DNA of 64,000 nucleotides from Microlunatus sp. Gsoil 973 (GTDB lineage: Bacteria > Actinomycetota > Actinomycetes > Propionibacteriales > Propionibacteriaceae). The translations under genes were made by a program, and so were the position numbers. The stretch's first letter is position 1, and each line of letters begins with the position of its first letter. This document shows, in pieces, positions 62,835 to 64,000 of this stretch. Under the pieces are notes generated by a model. The model worked only from the letters and a program-made list of their open reading frames with translations. It did not search any database and had not been told where the DNA came from. The DNA is taken from NCBI RefSeq assembly GCF_009707365.1, contig NZ_CP046122.1:4402001-4466000 (forward strand), read 5' to 3'.

Positions 62835-63919
62835 CGGTCCACGTGTCGCGGCCGTTGATCATCTGCTGCAGGGCGCCGTCGTCGGAGTCGTACTTGGAGC
62901 GGGCGGTCTCGACCTGCTCCCGGGCGAGATCGTCGTAGGCCGGGGCGTCGACGCTGCGGAAGATGCCGATCGGTGCTCGCTCCAGAACGCCCGGCGTGGT
63001 CAGTCGGGACAGTCCGAACGCGTAGGCCGGGTCCTTGTGATGGGCGTCGTGGACGACGATGTTCTCCAGGCCAACCTCGGCGACTTCGGCGATCTTGAGC
63101 TCACCGGTCTGCCGATCACGGGTGACGCCGAGGCGGTTGTCGATGCCGAACAGGATCGGCTCACCGTGGGTCAGCGGGATGATCGCTTCTGCCTTGCTGT
63201 CCTTGTCCTTGACCGCGGCAAAGGCGTCGTCGTTGAAGATCGGGCAGTTCTGGTAGATCTCGATGAACGACGCGCCGCGGTGCTCGGCCGCCGCCTTCAG
63301 GGTCGCAGTGAGGTGCTTACGATCGGAGTCGATCGTCCGGGCGACGAAGGTCGCCTCCGCGCCGAGCGCCAGCGAGAGCGGGTTGAACGGATTGTCCAGC
63401 GAGCCGTACGGCGTCGACTTGGTGATCTTGCCCAACTCGGAGGTGGGTGAGTACTGGCCCTTGGTCAGACCGTAGATCCGGTTGTTGAACAGCAGGATCG
63501 TGAAGTTGACATTGCGGCGCAGCGCATGGATGAGGTGGTTGCCGCCGATCGACAGCGCGTCACCGTCACCGGTCACCACCCAGACACCAAGATCGGGCCG
63601 GGACGTCGCGACACCGGTCGCGATCGCCGGTGCGCGGCCATGGATCGAGTGCATCCCGTAGGAGTTGACGTAGTACGGGAAGCGTGAGGAGCAGCCGATA
63701 CCGGAGATGATCACCGTGTTCTCACGCCTGATCCCGGCCTCGGGCATGAATCCCTGGAAGGCCGACAACACGGCATAGTCACCGCAGCCCGGGCACCAGC
63801 GAACCTCCTGGTCGCTGGTGAAATCCCTTCCGGTTCAGCGGTTCCAGGGCGAGCGGAACCCCGGCGAGGCCGCTGCGATGTCCGTTGTGTCCGTTCGTTG
63901 TAGTGATCTCGACGCTCAC
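62827..63919 (-). CDS. korB: 2-oxoacid:ferredoxin oxidoreductase beta subunit, with apparent frameshift
   Basis: Thiamine-diphosphate subunit of the KorAB (2-oxoglutarate:ferredoxin) enzyme. From GTG 63919 the frame reads to LALEPLNRK, then slips: the plus-strand CCC at 63825-63827 has one base too many. Removing it restores DFTSDQEVRWCPGCGDYAVL, with the cluster motif WCPGCG, joined to the long frame from 63771: GIGCSSRFPYYVNSYG, HGRAPAIATGVATSRPDL and VTGDGDALSIGGNH (ThDP/Mg site). Corrected length is about 363 aa, normal. The start overlaps the korA stop by 4 bp. A sequencing error is the likeliest cause. Confidence 0.87.
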
Positions 63920-64000
63920 GCGTTCGCTCCAGCGGGGTTGTGATCAGCGAGCTGATCGATCTCTGTCTGCAGATCCTCGGCCAGCTCCGACAACGAGATC
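63916..64000 (-). CDS. korA: 2-oxoacid:ferredoxin oxidoreductase alpha subunit, C-terminal end (partial)
   Basis: The last 27 codons of a gene entering from the right edge: ISLSELAEDLQTEIDQLADH and then NPAGANA-stop. The 4-bp overlap with the korB start (GTGA) and the order KorA-KorB in actinobacteria identify it; too little is present to see domains. Confidence 0.65.
   Translation of the reverse strand, partial: ISLSELAEDLQTEIDQLADHNPAGANA

Overview
The window is about 68-70% GC by eye, with GTG/ATG starts and many 4-bp ATGA/GTGA overlaps. It carries clpP1-clpP2 beside a ClgR-type regulator, a menaquinone pathway, a 14-gene nuo operon, a KorAB-type ferredoxin oxidoreductase, a fused rmlC-rmlD gene and a DUF222/HNH gene. 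This points to an aerobic actinobacterium, most likely Propionibacteriaceae (Microlunatus-like). That placement is inference from gene content. No rRNA or tRNA gene was recognised.

Layout. 1-4.2 kb: gluconokinase, an SDR, a MobA-like nucleotidyltransferase, a CDP-alcohol phosphotransferase and a family 2 glycosyltransferase. 4.2-9.3 kb: menA and menE (minus strand), menC and menD (plus strand, menD frameshifted). 9.3-20.9 kb: a RecB-like/RNase H-like nuclease, an ABC ATPase with a membrane partner, an aminotransferase, clgR, an OppD-type fragment, clpP1/clpP2, two APH-fold kinases, menF and a small HhH protein. 21-39.9 kb: a geranylgeranyl-reductase-family gene (MenJ-like) behind a Rex-like palindrome, nuoA-N, then a polyprenyl diphosphate synthase. 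39.96-40.32 kb: a non-coding array of 19-bp units in both orientations. 40.3-50.2 kb: a secreted phytase-like protein, two Gfo/Idh/MocA dehydrogenases and a family 5 SBP/ABC importer operon. 50.2-58.9 kb: an M13 peptidase, an aldo/keto reductase, rmlA, rmlB, rmlCD and an orphan Tat-lipoprotein SBP. 58.9-64 kb: a decayed stretch (DUF402, AraC and DUF-type remnants around an HNH/DUF222 gene), rarD, korB and the end of korA.

How the genes fit together. menF, menD, menC, menE and menA cover isochorismate synthesis, SEPHCHC formation, OSB formation, OSB-CoA ligation and DHNA prenylation. The polyprenyl synthase would supply the tail and the MenJ-like reductase would partly saturate it. NuoA-N reduces the resulting quinone. 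About half of the menaquinone route and all of complex I therefore lie within 35 kb, and a Rex-like (NADH-sensing) operator stands in front of the menJ-nuo block.

Most unusual signals. (1) A 41-bp dispersed element occurs three times (5192-5232, 5740-5780, 17081-17121). Two copies lie in frame and in opposite orientations inside menE, and the third supplies the stop codon of a kinase gene. (2) A composite 19-bp minisatellite with swappable 7-bp tails, inverted units and a 69-bp internal duplication lies at 39962-40319. (3) Three otherwise intact genes (menD, SBP, korB) each carry a single-base indel in a G/C run, which looks more like sequence error than decay. (4) Many genes start 6-8 nt after a TAnnnT box, including two face-to-face divergent pairs, which implies widespread leaderless transcription.
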